From NCBI GenBank assembly GCA_902593735.1, contig CACJJL010000006.1, positions 1 through 64,000 on the forward strand: 64,000 nt of DNA. Reading direction: 5' to 3'. A program made the translations under genes and the position numbers. Shown piece after piece: positions 38,967-47,769 of the stretch (position 1 is the stretch's first letter; each line of letters opens with the position of its first letter). The notes beneath the pieces were generated by a model that ran no database searches, was not told the DNA's origin, and saw nothing but the letters and a program-made list of their open reading frames with translations. The DNA is from an uncultured SAR116 cluster alpha proteobacterium. Lineage in GTDB: Bacteria > Pseudomonadota > Alphaproteobacteria > Puniceispirillales > Marisalimonadaceae.

Positions 38967-40283
38967 TTAGAAAATTTTGAGAAGAAATAGCGTAATACCA
39001 GGAAAAGAAAATAAAAGTATAACTCTTAAGATATCGCTACATAAAAATGGCAAGACTCCCTTAAATGTATCAGTAATGCTGACATCTCCAGCCATCTTAT
39101 TGATAATAAAAACATTTAATCCAACTGGAGGTGTAATTAATCCTACTTCTACGACAATAAGTGTTAATATTCCAAACCATATTGCTGTTTCTTCAGCAGA
39201 CATTCCAAAATCCAATGTCATTATCAAAGGAAAAAAAACTGGTATTGTGAGTAAAATCATTGCCAAGCTATCCATCAAACAGCCTAAAAAAAGATACAAT
39301 ACAAGAATGCATGCTACAATCAGATAAGGTGAAAGATTATTTTCTAATACAATCTCGCCTAGTTGATTTGGAAGTTGTGTTAATGCTATAAATGAGTTGA
39401 AAAATTCTGCACCTAAAAGCACTAAAAATATCATTCCAGAAGTAATTGCAGTGTTCTCAATAACGTCAACTAAGTCTTTAAACTTAAAATTTTTATTGGA
39501 AATTGCAATTAGACCAGCTCCACCTGCACCAATAGCGCCACCTTCTGTAGGAGTAAACCAACCTAAATAGATACCCCCAATCATAACTATAAAAATTAGA
39601 ATTATCTGCCATATATTCTTAAATAAAGACAACCTCTCTTTCCAACCAACTCTATCTTTTGTTGGTCCTGAATCTTTTATAAACCTAACATATAAAGCAA
39701 TTGCAAGTATGTATCCTAGAGCTGCTAAAATACCTGGGATAAAAGCGGCTAAAAACATTTTCGCAATATTTTGTTCTGTCAAAATTGAGTAGATAATTAG
39801 TATAACTGATGGTGGAATTAATATGCCTAGTGTTCCCCCAGCAGCCAGAGTTCCTGTACTTAAAGCACCAGAGTAGCCAAGTCTTCTTAATTCTGGCAAG
39901 GCAACTTTACCCATAGTGGCTGCAGTTGCAAGTGATGATCCACAAATAGCTCCAAATCCTGCGCAAGCCCCAATTGCTGCCATTGCAACTCCCCCTTTTC
40001 TGTGACCAAGACAAGCGCCAGTAAATTTAAAAAGTGCTTCACTCATACCAGCTTTGCCAGCAAAATTTCCCATTAACAAAAATAAAGGAATGACAGATAG
40101 AGAATAATTAGAAAATAAATGCCACGCACTAGTTTTAACCTGAGATAGAATTGGAAGCCATCCAGCTATTATAATAGTTCCTGAGCAACCAACTATTAGC
40201 ATAGCCAAACCAATTGGCATTCTAAGTGCAAGCATAGAAAATAATATAGGAAAAGCAATAATGCCAAGTGTAAATTTATCCAT
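38967..40283 (-). CDS. TRAP transporter large permease (DctM type)
   Basis: A 438-residue DctM-family membrane protein. LSVIPLFLLMGNFAGKAGMS, GAICGSSLATAATMGKVALPEL, GTLGILIPPSVILIIYSILTEQ and LGWFTPTEGGAIGAGGAG are the family signatures. It is the last gene of the second P-Q-M TRAP operon, 3 bases after its small permease. It is about 30 residues shorter than the large permease at 35781, mainly in loops. Confidence 0.9.
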   Translation of the reverse strand: MDKFTLGIIAFPILFSMLALRMPIGLAMLIVGCSGTIIIAGWLPILSQVKTSAWHLFSNYSLSVIPLFLLMGNFAGKAGMSEALFKFTGACLGHRKGGVAMAAIGACAGFGAICGSSLATAATMGKVALPELRRLGYSGALSTGTLAAGGTLGILIPPSVILIIYSILTEQNIAKMFLAAFIPGILAALGYILAIALYVRFIKDSGPTKDRVGWKERLSLFKNIWQIILIFIVMIGGIYLGWFTPTEGGAIGAGGAGLIAISNKNFKFKDLVDVIENTAITSGMIFLVLLGAEFFNSFIALTQLPNQLGEIVLENNLSPYLIVACILVLYLFLGCLMDSLAMILLTIPVFFPLIMTLDFGMSAEETAIWFGILTLIVVEVGLITPPVGLNVFIINKMAGDVSITDTFKGVLPFLCSDILRVILLFSFPGITLFLLKIF

Positions 40284-40286
40284 AAG

Positions 40287-40817
40287 TTATTTTCCTATAA
40301 TAAGGTTTATTTTTATTATGAATGTATAAAAACAGCATATAGTTAGAAGAAAAAAAGAAACAATTACTGGTAAAAAAGGCAACCAAATAGGAAATGCTAA
40401 TAGCATAGTTTCTTCTTGATAAACGTACATGTCTTTTGCTCCAAAAATCATTCGAGAGCTAAAGAAGAAAGCCACTACACCAAAAATAAAAGAGCTAATG
40501 GAGTCCAATAAATGAATTTTATTTTTGGAAAGTTTAGCAGTTATGAAATCTACAATGACGTTGCCCTCTTTGAGATGGCACAATGGCAAAAAAGATCCAA
40601 TTGCAACTGCACATGCTATTTCAACTAATTCAAAATCACCAAGAATAGGGGATGAAAAGACTACTCTACCAAAAATAGAAAAAATACTAATTAAAGCAGC
40701 TGATAAAAGTATAAAGCCACCAAAGATTGCAAAATATCTAGAGATTAAATGTAAAATACGTCCAAATTTATTATTTGGACGTATTTTAACTTTAAAGATT
40801 TTTTTCCCAAAATTCAT
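40287..40817 (-). CDS. TRAP transporter small permease (DctQ type) with hairpin in its 5' end
   Basis: A 176-residue four-segment membrane protein. LHLISRYFAIFGGFILLSAA, IFGRVVFSSPILGDFELVEI and LCHLKEGNVIVDFITAKL are DctQ signatures. Its codons 11-22 (KIRPNNKFGRIL) are the palindromic hairpin at 40753-40787. No ATG, GTG or TTG in frame lies between the hairpin and the conserved LHLISRYFAIF, so the start at 40817 is kept. It lies 11 bases after dctP. Confidence 0.85.
   Translation of the reverse strand: MNFGKKIFKVKIRPNNKFGRILHLISRYFAIFGGFILLSAALISIFSIFGRVVFSSPILGDFELVEIACAVAIGSFLPLCHLKEGNVIVDFITAKLSKNKIHLLDSISSFIFGVVAFFFSSRMIFGAKDMYVYQEETMLLAFPIWLPFLPVIVSFFLLTICCFYTFIIKINLIIGK
40753..40787 (-). 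repeat. perfect 15-base-stem hairpin inside dctQ coding sequence
   Basis: AAAATACGTCCAAAT (40753-40767) and ATTTGGACGTATTTT (40773-40787) are exact reverse complements around a 5-base loop. The element lies 42 bases after the dctP stop, within codons 11-22 of dctQ. It resembles the attenuators seen after the other binding-protein genes but is inside an open reading frame. Confidence 0.8.
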
Positions 40818-40828
40818 ATTTAGGAAAA

Positions 40829-41863
40829 TTACATCATTTTTTCATATTTTGAAATTAAAGACTTTGCAGTATCGTAAAGTTTTTGTCCATCTAGACCTTT
40901 ACTGTTAGCATCTTTAATCCAATCTTGAACAACTTGATCTGCTGCTTTTTTTATCTCAGCCAAAGGTGCACCACTTAAAGTATGAAATTCCCCACCAGCT
41001 TTAACTGCTAACGCACGAGCAGGTCCTTCAAAATCGTCCCATAGTACACCTGCTTGTCTAGCTAATGACATCCCAGAATTATTATCTATAACCTTTTTAT
41101 GGGCTGGTAATAATGAATCGTATTTTGCTTTATTCATTACAAAAAGAAATGGTGTTGTATAAAGCCCCCTATTTCCAGCAACATTTGTATGCGATTTAGT
41201 TAATTCTTGAAGTTTAAAAGATGGCATAATTTCCCAAGGAACAACCATACCTGTGATAACTCCTTTTGAAAGAGAAGGCGCAACTTTTGGTATTGGCATC
41301 CCAACAGGAGTGGCTCCTAACTTTTTTAATAAACTTGTTGCTGAACGTGTTGGACCTCTTAGCTTCAGACCTTTAAAGTCACTTACTGATTTAATTAATG
41401 TCTTTTTAGTATGTATCATACCCGGGGCATGTACATGAACTGCAAGAATTTTATAATCTTTAAGATCTTCAGCTCCAGCAGTTTCAACAAATTCTTGAAC
41501 AGCCTGGGCAGTTATTTTTGCGCTTGTTGGCATGAAAGGTAATTCAAAAACTGATAATCTTGGAAATCTTCCAGGAGTATAGCCTGCTACTGTCCAAACA
41601 ATATCCACAACACCTTCACGAGCTTGGTCAACTAGTTGTGGTGGTTTACCCCCAAGTTGCATTGATGGATACATTTCGGTAATGATTTCTCCATTACTTT
41701 CTTTTTTTACCTTGTCAGCCCATGGTTTAACAAATTTAGCATTTGAATTTGCTGGCATTGGAACCATCGTGTGAAATTTTAGAGTAACCTTATCAGCTAA
41801 TGCTGAAAATGATAATCCAGCGCTGACAATTGTTGTCGCTAATACGCCAATCAATTTATTCAT
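40829..41863 (-). CDS. TRAP transporter substrate-binding protein (DctP family)
   Basis: A 344-residue periplasmic binding protein with a signal peptide ending near ALA-DKVTLKFH (about residue 23). SDFKGLKLRGPTRSATSLLKKLG holds the ligand-binding arginine region, and MPIPKVAPSLSKGVITGMVVPWE is the second half. ATG follows GGAGGAATAC. It leads the second TRAP operon and is divergent from the aromatic catabolic operon, 196 bases away, so its ligand may be an aromatic acid; this is inference from position. Confidence 0.88.
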   Translation of the reverse strand: MNKLIGVLATTIVSAGLSFSALADKVTLKFHTMVPMPANSNAKFVKPWADKVKKESNGEIITEMYPSMQLGGKPPQLVDQAREGVVDIVWTVAGYTPGRFPRLSVFELPFMPTSAKITAQAVQEFVETAGAEDLKDYKILAVHVHAPGMIHTKKTLIKSVSDFKGLKLRGPTRSATSLLKKLGATPVGMPIPKVAPSLSKGVITGMVVPWEIMPSFKLQELTKSHTNVAGNRGLYTTPFLFVMNKAKYDSLLPAHKKVIDNNSGMSLARQAGVLWDDFEGPARALAVKAGGEFHTLSGAPLAEIKKAADQVVQDWIKDANSKGLDGQKLYDTAKSLISKYEKMM

Positions 41864-41974
41864 TAGTATTCCTCCATATAAAATTTAAAATAATTTTAAT
41901 CTTACTAACCTAAATCATTAACTAGATATTTTTATAAATCAAATTCTATTTTTTTATTAATCTTCACAATTCTC

Positions 41975-42000
41975 ATTTTATAAGAAATTTATTATAAAAT
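41975..42000. promoter_or_regulatory. inverted repeat in the TRAP / aromatic operon divergent promoter region
   Basis: ATTTTATAA (41975-41983) and TTATAAAAT (41992-42000) are exact reverse complements around 8 bases. The related string CTATAAAAT recurs at about 42032-42040. The position between two divergent operons, one encoding an IclR regulator, makes it a candidate operator. The sequence is all A/T, so chance is not excluded. Confidence 0.35.
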
Positions 42001-42059
42001 AATTTTTTTTTTATTAAAATAATGTATTATTCTATAAAATCATTACAAGGATTTATTTT

Positions 42060-43034
42060 ATGTCAATTAATGCACTTAGTTATATTGGAGTTAATTCGGA
42101 TAAAATTGAAGAGTGGCAAGACTTTGCAACTAAGAATTTAGGAATGCAAAAAACTGATTATTCAAAAAAATCTCTATTTTTTCGTATGGATGATCAAAAG
42201 CAGAGGTTTACAGTCTCTGGTGAACCTGGTGATAAACTTGCTTTTCTTGGGTGGGAGGTAGAAGAAAAATCAGATCTTCAAAAATATGCTAAAAAGTTAG
42301 AGGATGCTGAAATAGATGTTTTTGTAGGGGACAAAAATCTTACTGATATGAGGTTTGTTGATGAACTAATATATTTTGATGATCTAGTAGGGAATAGAAT
42401 TGAACTTGTTTATAGACCTCATATTGATAACAGTCCATTTGTCCCGGGAAGACCAATTTCTGGATTTAAGACTGATGTTTGCGGACTTGGTCACGCAGTT
42501 TTACATGTGTCTAATGTTGATATGTTAATTCCTTTTTATAGAGATATTTTAGATTTCAAAATAAGTGATTATAGTTTTGATCCTATTTCATTATGTTTTT
42601 TTCATGTAAATGGACGCCATCACAGTTTTGCTCTAATTGGGAGTGGTCAACAAGGATTTCATCATTTTATGGTAGAATATAAAAATTTAGACGATGTTGG
42701 GCAGGGATATGATTTACTACAATATAACCACAAAAATGGAATAGCTTATACCTTGGGACGACATACAAACGATTATATGACTTCTTTTTATGCACATACT
42801 CCTTCAGGTTTTTTTATTGAAAATGGATGGGGTGGCAGGATCATTGATCCTACTAAATGGGTTCCTCATGAAACAAACGAGGGTCCAAGTTTCTGGGGAC
42901 ATGAAAGATTATATTTGCCTGATGATGAAAGATTAAAGTTTAGAAAAAAACGTATTGAAACAGCTCAGCAAGGTAAAAGATCACCTATGATAATTGATTG
43001 TCCTTGGTTGTATCAAAATATTCAAAAAAAATGA
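42060..43034 (+). CDS. type I extradiol dioxygenase (BphC-like, two VOC domains)
   Basis: A 324-residue ring-cleavage dioxygenase. The N-terminal VOC domain (about 5-120) is structural. The C-terminal domain carries the iron triad H145 (GLGHAVLHV), H202 (FHHFMVEY) and E254 (FFIENGWG). Second-shell residues are also present: RHHS (186-189), H235 in GRHTND and Y244. It would open a catechol-type ring next to one hydroxyl using oxygen. The substrate is a substituted catechol; the sequence does not say which. ATG follows AAGGATTT. Its stop overlaps the next start (ATGA), indicating tight coupling with the hydroxylase. Confidence 0.88.
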   Translation: MSINALSYIGVNSDKIEEWQDFATKNLGMQKTDYSKKSLFFRMDDQKQRFTVSGEPGDKLAFLGWEVEEKSDLQKYAKKLEDAEIDVFVGDKNLTDMRFVDELIYFDDLVGNRIELVYRPHIDNSPFVPGRPISGFKTDVCGLGHAVLHVSNVDMLIPFYRDILDFKISDYSFDPISLCFFHVNGRHHSFALIGSGQQGFHHFMVEYKNLDDVGQGYDLLQYNHKNGIAYTLGRHTNDYMTSFYAHTPSGFFIENGWGGRIIDPTKWVPHETNEGPSFWGHERLYLPDDERLKFRKKRIETAQQGKRSPMIIDCPWLYQNIQKK

Positions 43035-44497
43035 GTACTGTCGATTTTGATGTTGTTATAATTGGATTAGGACCTTCAGGAGGAACCTTAGCTAACCTCT
43101 TAGCTATGAATAATTTATCTATTCTAATTTTAGAAAAAGAAGCAAGTATATATAACCTACCCCGAGCAGTTCATTTTGATGATGAAGTAATGAGAGTATT
43201 TAATACTATTGGGGTTACTAAAAGTTTAACAAAAAAATTAATTATTAATAAAGGCACTAAATTTATAAATGAAAAAGGTGAACTGCTTCTTGATTGGCCA
43301 AGACCTAAAGTAATTACTGAAAATGGCTGGTACCCTAGTTATCGTTTTCATCAACCTGATTTAGAAAGAAGCCTTCGTTATAAATTAAAAAGGTTTGAAA
43401 AGGTTATTATTTCCCAAAATTCTGAAGTATACAAAATTATTAGTCATAAAAATTTTTCAATCATTCAATACAAAAATTTAAAAACCAAAAAGATTTTTTC
43501 TGTAAAGTCTAAATATGTTATTGGATGTGATGGTGCTAATTCCTTTTTAAGGAAGCAAATAAAAAGTGAAATGGAACATCTAGGCTTTGAACAACGTTGG
43601 GCAGTCATTGATCTAATCTTAAAAACTAAAAAAACAAATTTGCCAGATAGAACAATACAATATTGTAACTCAAAAAGGCCAGTTACATATTGTAGAAATG
43701 TAGGAAAAAGAAGAAGATGGGAAATCGCTTTAAAAGAAGAAGAAAGTACAGAAAAATTTTTTGATAGTAAGACACTTTGGAAATTTCTAAGTCAATGGGT
43801 ATCCCAAGATGAAGCAAAGATTGAAAGAAAAACTGTTTATACATTTCAATCAGCAATTGCAAAAAAATGGAGAATGGGACGTCTATTTTTAGTTGGAGAT
43901 GCAGCTCATTTAACACCACCATTTATGGGACAAGGAATGTGTGCTGGAATAAGAGATGCATCTAATTTAGCTTGGAAAATTAGCATTTGTTGTAAAAAAG
44001 GTCATAATCAAAAATTACTTGATACTTATGAAAGTGAGAGATCCTCAAATGTAAGAGATTATATAAATACTGCGATGAAAATGGGTGAGCTTCTTAATTC
44101 AATTGGAGGATCAATGGTATCAGACACTGTTTATATGGAGAAAGATGGAACAATAAAAATGAATAGTATAAAGCCTGAACTTGGAAAAGGATTAGGTAAT
44201 CCGGATGATAAAAATAGAGGAAAAATTTTTCCATCTCTTAAAATTAATTTTGACAAAGAATTTGATGATTTATTTTCATGTTATCCAATCTTAATTACAA
44301 ATAAGAAGGTAAATGAAGAAAAATTAAAAATTAGGACTTATACTTCATTTGATATACCAGAAATAGAAACAGTTTTAAAAAAATTCAATACAAACACTTT
44401 AATAATTCGACCTGATCGGTTTGTTCTTGCTAGTACAGATAAAAACGACTTAAAAGAGTTTTCTCGTTTTTATCTTAATGAAATTTTTATTTCTTAG
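43031..44497 (+). CDS. FAD-dependent aromatic hydroxylase (MhpA/PheA-like)
   Basis: A 488-residue class A flavoprotein monooxygenase. FDVVIIGLGPSGGTLANLLA is the FAD dinucleotide fold; VIGCDGANSFLRK is the DG motif; LVGDAAHLTPPFMGQGMCAG binds the flavin ribityl and phosphate; DASNLAWKI follows as in 3-(3-hydroxyphenyl)propionate hydroxylases. It would add a hydroxyl ortho to an existing phenol group, supplying a catechol to the dioxygenase. The start is ATG 43031, which overlaps the upstream stop; an in-frame ATG at 42998 would overlap by 37 bases. About 80 C-terminal residues are a thioredoxin-like domain remnant. Confidence 0.86.
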   Translation: MSTVDFDVVIIGLGPSGGTLANLLAMNNLSILILEKEASIYNLPRAVHFDDEVMRVFNTIGVTKSLTKKLIINKGTKFINEKGELLLDWPRPKVITENGWYPSYRFHQPDLERSLRYKLKRFEKVIISQNSEVYKIISHKNFSIIQYKNLKTKKIFSVKSKYVIGCDGANSFLRKQIKSEMEHLGFEQRWAVIDLILKTKKTNLPDRTIQYCNSKRPVTYCRNVGKRRRWEIALKEEESTEKFFDSKTLWKFLSQWVSQDEAKIERKTVYTFQSAIAKKWRMGRLFLVGDAAHLTPPFMGQGMCAGIRDASNLAWKISICCKKGHNQKLLDTYESERSSNVRDYINTAMKMGELLNSIGGSMVSDTVYMEKDGTIKMNSIKPELGKGLGNPDDKNRGKIFPSLKINFDKEFDDLFSCYPILITNKKVNEEKLKIRTYTSFDIPEIETVLKKFNTNTLIIRPDRFVLASTDKNDLKEFSRFYLNEIFIS

Positions 44498-44505
44498 GGA
44501 CAAAG

Positions 44506-45288
44506 ATGTCTGGGTTTCAAAGATATAAAAAAATCTTGGATCTTTTTTCCGAAGAGAGAAGTTCTTGGACTGTCATAGAAATTTCAAAATCACTTAAAAC
44601 ACCATCTAGCACAATATATAGAATTGTAAGAGAAATGGTTACAGCAGAATTTCTTGAAAGTGCATCCGGATCTTATTTTAGATTGGGGCCGGCTTTCATT
44701 AAATTTAATAGAATAATTAAATTTTCTGATCCTTTGGTTAGAGCGGGACAACCATTTCTAAAAAAGCTAGCTAATGAAAATCCTATAACAAGTGTAAATG
44801 TATTAGCCAGACTCTATGGAAATAATGTGATGTGCGTTGCTGACTATAAAAGTCCATCTTTTAAAAAAAATACAAGTTATCAAAGAGGAAAATTAATGCC
44901 TTTAATTTACGGCGCAACTTCCAGAGCAATAATTATGCAAATTACTGGCAAAAGGTTAGAAAATTTAATTAATTTAGAGAATTTTAAATCAGATGAAGAC
45001 AAAAAAAAATTTTTGAAAGATTTAAAAAGTGACAGAAAAAAAGGATATTGTTTTACAGAAGGTCAAGTTGATAAAGGTCTAATTGGTTTTGCAGTTTCAA
45101 TCAGTAACAAAAAATTGGGCATTGAAGCGTCTTTAAGTTCAATATTCAATCTAGATGATTTTCTTTTAGAGCATGAGCCCATAATTTATGCTAATCTTAC
45201 AACTTATGGTTTATTAGTAGAAAAATACATTAATGAAATTTTTGAAGATATTCAAAAGTATCATCATGAAACAAATTCAATAAGGTAA
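44506..45288 (+). CDS. IclR family transcriptional regulator
   Basis: A 260-residue regulator. The N-terminal winged helix-turn-helix (about 4-60) has WTVIEISKSLKTPSSTIYRIVREMV. The C-terminal GAF-like effector domain (about 85-250) has LMPLIYGATSRAI and GLIGFAVSISNKKLGIEASLS. IclR proteins sense small acids and control nearby catabolic genes. It sits inside the operon, 8 bases after the hydroxylase and 4 before the second dioxygenase-like gene, so it probably controls it and perhaps the divergent TRAP genes. Confidence 0.88.
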   Translation: MSGFQRYKKILDLFSEERSSWTVIEISKSLKTPSSTIYRIVREMVTAEFLESASGSYFRLGPAFIKFNRIIKFSDPLVRAGQPFLKKLANENPITSVNVLARLYGNNVMCVADYKSPSFKKNTSYQRGKLMPLIYGATSRAIIMQITGKRLENLINLENFKSDEDKKKFLKDLKSDRKKGYCFTEGQVDKGLIGFAVSISNKKLGIEASLSSIFNLDDFLLEHEPIIYANLTTYGLLVEKYINEIFEDIQKYHHETNSIR

Positions 45289-45292
45289 ATAA

Positions 45293-46135
45293 ATGTCTCT
45301 AGATGCTGTTCAAGCTAATATTTCATTACACCATCTTGAAATAAAAAGTAGTGACCCAAAAATGTTAGCTGAATTTTATTCAAAAGTAATGAATATGAAT
45401 ATAAAAAGGCTGACAAATCAAAAGTTTTTATGCGAGGGGCCTGGTCGAAAAATAATAATAACAACAGGAAAAAACAAAACACTTGGCTATGTAGGGATGG
45501 TTTGTAAAAATGAAGAAAATTTAGAGAGGTATAAAGAATTTTTAAAAACAAATAAATGTGAAATTAATGGTTTTGTTTCAGAGTTTTATCAATCAGGATC
45601 CTTTGCATTACAAGATCCTGATAAGAATATGATTTGTTTTGGTGTTTTAAAAAAAGAAAATAATTTTTTAACAAAAGGTATTTATGCACCATTGCAGCAT
45701 CTAACTTTTGCATCTAAAGACGTTGAGAAGTTTCAAAATTTTTTTCAAAAAAAACTTGGTTTTCAAGTAACTGACAGAGTGGTAAAAAGCACTGGTGAAC
45801 TTGCAACTTGTTTTACAACGTCAAATCACGAACATCATACAATTGCGTGTTTTAAGTCTTCACAAAATGGAATGGATCATCACTCATATGAAGCTGGTGA
45901 ATGGAATAATATAAAAATTTGGTGTGATCATTTTGCCAAGAATAATGTAAAGTTGATGTGGGGTCCTGGTAGACATGGTCCAGGAAATAATTTATTCGTA
46001 TTTATCGAAGATATTGATGGAAATTGGATAGAAATATCGGCTGAATTGGAAACGGTAATTGGTCGACCGCCAAAAAACTGGCCTCAAGAAGAAAAAACCC
46101 TGAATTTATGGGGAAAAGCAATTATGAGATCTTAA
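45293..46135 (+). CDS. VOC family extradiol dioxygenase-like protein
   Basis: A 280-residue two-domain VOC protein. A full iron triad is visible in the second domain: H136 (LQHLTFA), H196 or H197 (GMDHHSYEA) and E247 (GNWIEISAE). NHEHHT (179-183) and GRHGPGNN (H228) match second-shell histidines of catechol 2,3-dioxygenases. It may be a second ring-cleaving enzyme acting on a later or alternative catechol. It differs clearly from the dioxygenase at 42060. It is 4 bases after the IclR gene and 13 before the FAH-family gene. Confidence 0.82.
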   Translation: MSLDAVQANISLHHLEIKSSDPKMLAEFYSKVMNMNIKRLTNQKFLCEGPGRKIIITTGKNKTLGYVGMVCKNEENLERYKEFLKTNKCEINGFVSEFYQSGSFALQDPDKNMICFGVLKKENNFLTKGIYAPLQHLTFASKDVEKFQNFFQKKLGFQVTDRVVKSTGELATCFTTSNHEHHTIACFKSSQNGMDHHSYEAGEWNNIKIWCDHFAKNNVKLMWGPGRHGPGNNLFVFIEDIDGNWIEISAELETVIGRPPKNWPQEEKTLNLWGKAIMRS

Positions 46136-46148
46136 GAGAGGAAATAAA

Positions 46149-47006
46149 ATGAAATTACTTAGTTTTACTAGATTAGGAAAAACAGGTTTTGGAGCAGTTG
46201 TTAAAGATGGAATTATTGATCTTACTGGCAAATTAGATCCGGAGATTAATTCTATTAAAGAATTAATTTCACTTAATATGGAAGATGAAGCAGAAGAGTA
46301 TATAGCAGGTAAAACAAAAGACTTGTCTTTTTCAGATTTTACCTTCTTACCTGTAATTCCAAATCCAGAAAAAATTATGTGTATAGGGTTAAATTATTTA
46401 GAGCATAAAAAAGAAACTGGTAGACCTGATGTTGATAACCCAACAATTTTCACAAGGTTTGCAGACTCTCAAGTTGCTCACTTGCAACCTTTGATTAAAC
46501 CCGACAATTCTGATCGTTTTGATTATGAAGCTGAAATGGCAATTGTTATCGGTAAAGGTGGTAGGTTTATATCCGAACAGGATGCATTAAATCATATTGC
46601 TGGTTATGCATGTTATAATGATGGGAGTGTAAGAAATTATCAAAGACACACTTCTCAATTTACCCCAGGTAAAACTTTTCCAGGAACAGGTGGTTTTGGA
46701 CCTTATTTAGTTACACCGAGTGAAGTAGGTGATTATAGAAAGCTACCAATTGAATTAAGATTAAATGGAAATGTAATGCAGAAAGCCACATTAGCTGATC
46801 TAATTTTCCCAATTCCAAGACTAATTAGTTACATATCAGAATTTACTGCATTATCATCTGGAGATGTGATTGTAACAGGCACTCCTGGTGGTGTTGGAGA
46901 TAAAAGGAATCCACCTGTATACATGGTTCCAGGAGATATTGTTGAAGTTGATATCGGGTTATTAGGAGTTTTAAAAAACCCAGTAATTTCAGCACCAAAG
47001 TTATAA
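46149..47006 (+). CDS. FAH family hydrolase / isomerase
   Basis: A 285-residue fumarylacetoacetase-fold protein. KIMCIGLNYLEHKKETGRP, FTRFADSQVAHL, YEAEMAIVIGKGG (metal glutamates), ACYNDGSVRNYQ (aspartate) and VTGTPGGVGDKR are typical of the FAHD1/HpcE group. In meta-cleavage pathways such enzymes hydrolyse, decarboxylate or isomerise ring-opening products. The ATG follows AGAGAGGAAATAAA. It closes the catabolic operon after the two dioxygenases, consistent with work on the ring-opened acid. Confidence 0.87.
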   Translation: MKLLSFTRLGKTGFGAVVKDGIIDLTGKLDPEINSIKELISLNMEDEAEEYIAGKTKDLSFSDFTFLPVIPNPEKIMCIGLNYLEHKKETGRPDVDNPTIFTRFADSQVAHLQPLIKPDNSDRFDYEAEMAIVIGKGGRFISEQDALNHIAGYACYNDGSVRNYQRHTSQFTPGKTFPGTGGFGPYLVTPSEVGDYRKLPIELRLNGNVMQKATLADLIFPIPRLISYISEFTALSSGDVIVTGTPGGVGDKRNPPVYMVPGDIVEVDIGLLGVLKNPVISAPKL

Positions 47007-47032
47007 TTTAAATTTATGAGGATTTATGAATA

Positions 47033-47725
47033 ATGAATAAATCTTTAATTACAAACTTTTTATCAACATTAATTATAATTGTAGGTTATCTTTATCAAGA
47101 AAATTATCCTTTCATTATAATCACAGGAGTATTTGCTTTATCGGGTAGCTTAACTAATTGGTTAGCTATTCATATGTTGTTTGAGAAAGTACCTTTTTTA
47201 TATGGATCTGGAGTTATCCTAGATAAATTCGAAGATATTAAACTAGGAATAAAGAACCTTATTTTACAAGAGTTATTTACTGAAACTCAGATAAATAATT
47301 TTTTACTAGATAATAAAGTTAGTACTTCGGAAACAATCATTAATAAGATTGATTTTGATAAGGTTTTTATAGGTTTAGTAGAAGCAATAGAGGGTTCACA
47401 ATTAGGTGGTATGCTTGCAATGGTTGGTGGTCGAAAAGCTCTTGATCCTCTTAAAGAACCTTTTACTAAAAAATTAAAAATAATTATTGAAGACTTTGTA
47501 ACTGAAAATACTTCGAATGATAATAGTTCTGACACTACTGCGTCTTTATTATTAAAGATTGAAAATATATTAGACGCTAGATTAGCTGATTTGTCCCCTG
47601 AAGATATAAAACATATTATTCAAAAAATGATTAAGGAGCACCTTGGATGGCTCGTAGTTTGGGGTGGTTTTTTTGGTGGTTTGTTAGGTTTAGTACTAAG
47701 TCCCATTGGATTTGATATTTTGTAA
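47033..47725 (+). CDS. DUF445 family membrane protein
   Basis: A 230-residue protein. Hydrophobic segments lie at about 8-45 and at the C-terminus (about 208-228, HLGWLVVWGGFFGGLLGLVL), with a helical soluble middle. GSLTNWLAIHMLFEKVP is the DUF445 signature and is followed by a membrane-adjacent GVI. Function is unknown in general. It lies 26 bases after the FAH-family gene and may be cotranscribed. A bidirectional terminator follows. Confidence 0.8.
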   Translation: MNKSLITNFLSTLIIIVGYLYQENYPFIIITGVFALSGSLTNWLAIHMLFEKVPFLYGSGVILDKFEDIKLGIKNLILQELFTETQINNFLLDNKVSTSETIINKIDFDKVFIGLVEAIEGSQLGGMLAMVGGRKALDPLKEPFTKKLKIIIEDFVTENTSNDNSSDTTASLLLKIENILDARLADLSPEDIKHIIQKMIKEHLGWLVVWGGFFGGLLGLVLSPIGFDIL

Positions 47726-47735
47726 AATGGATAAA

Positions 47736-47769
47736 GAAGAGTATAAAAATATACTCTTCATAATTTTTT
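47736..47769. terminator. bidirectional terminator between DUF445 and SDR genes
   Basis: GAAGAGTATA (47736-47745) and TATACTCTTC (47750-47759) are a perfect 10-base stem with a 4-base loop. TTTTTT (47764-47769) follows on the plus strand and TTTATCC on the minus. It lies between convergent genes. Confidence 0.8.

Noticed and set aside
40525..40908. 127-residue plus-strand reading frame across the dctQ-dctP junction
   Set aside because: It is antisense to well-supported dctQ and dctP genes, has no ribosome site and matches no family; low stop density on the opposite strand explains it.
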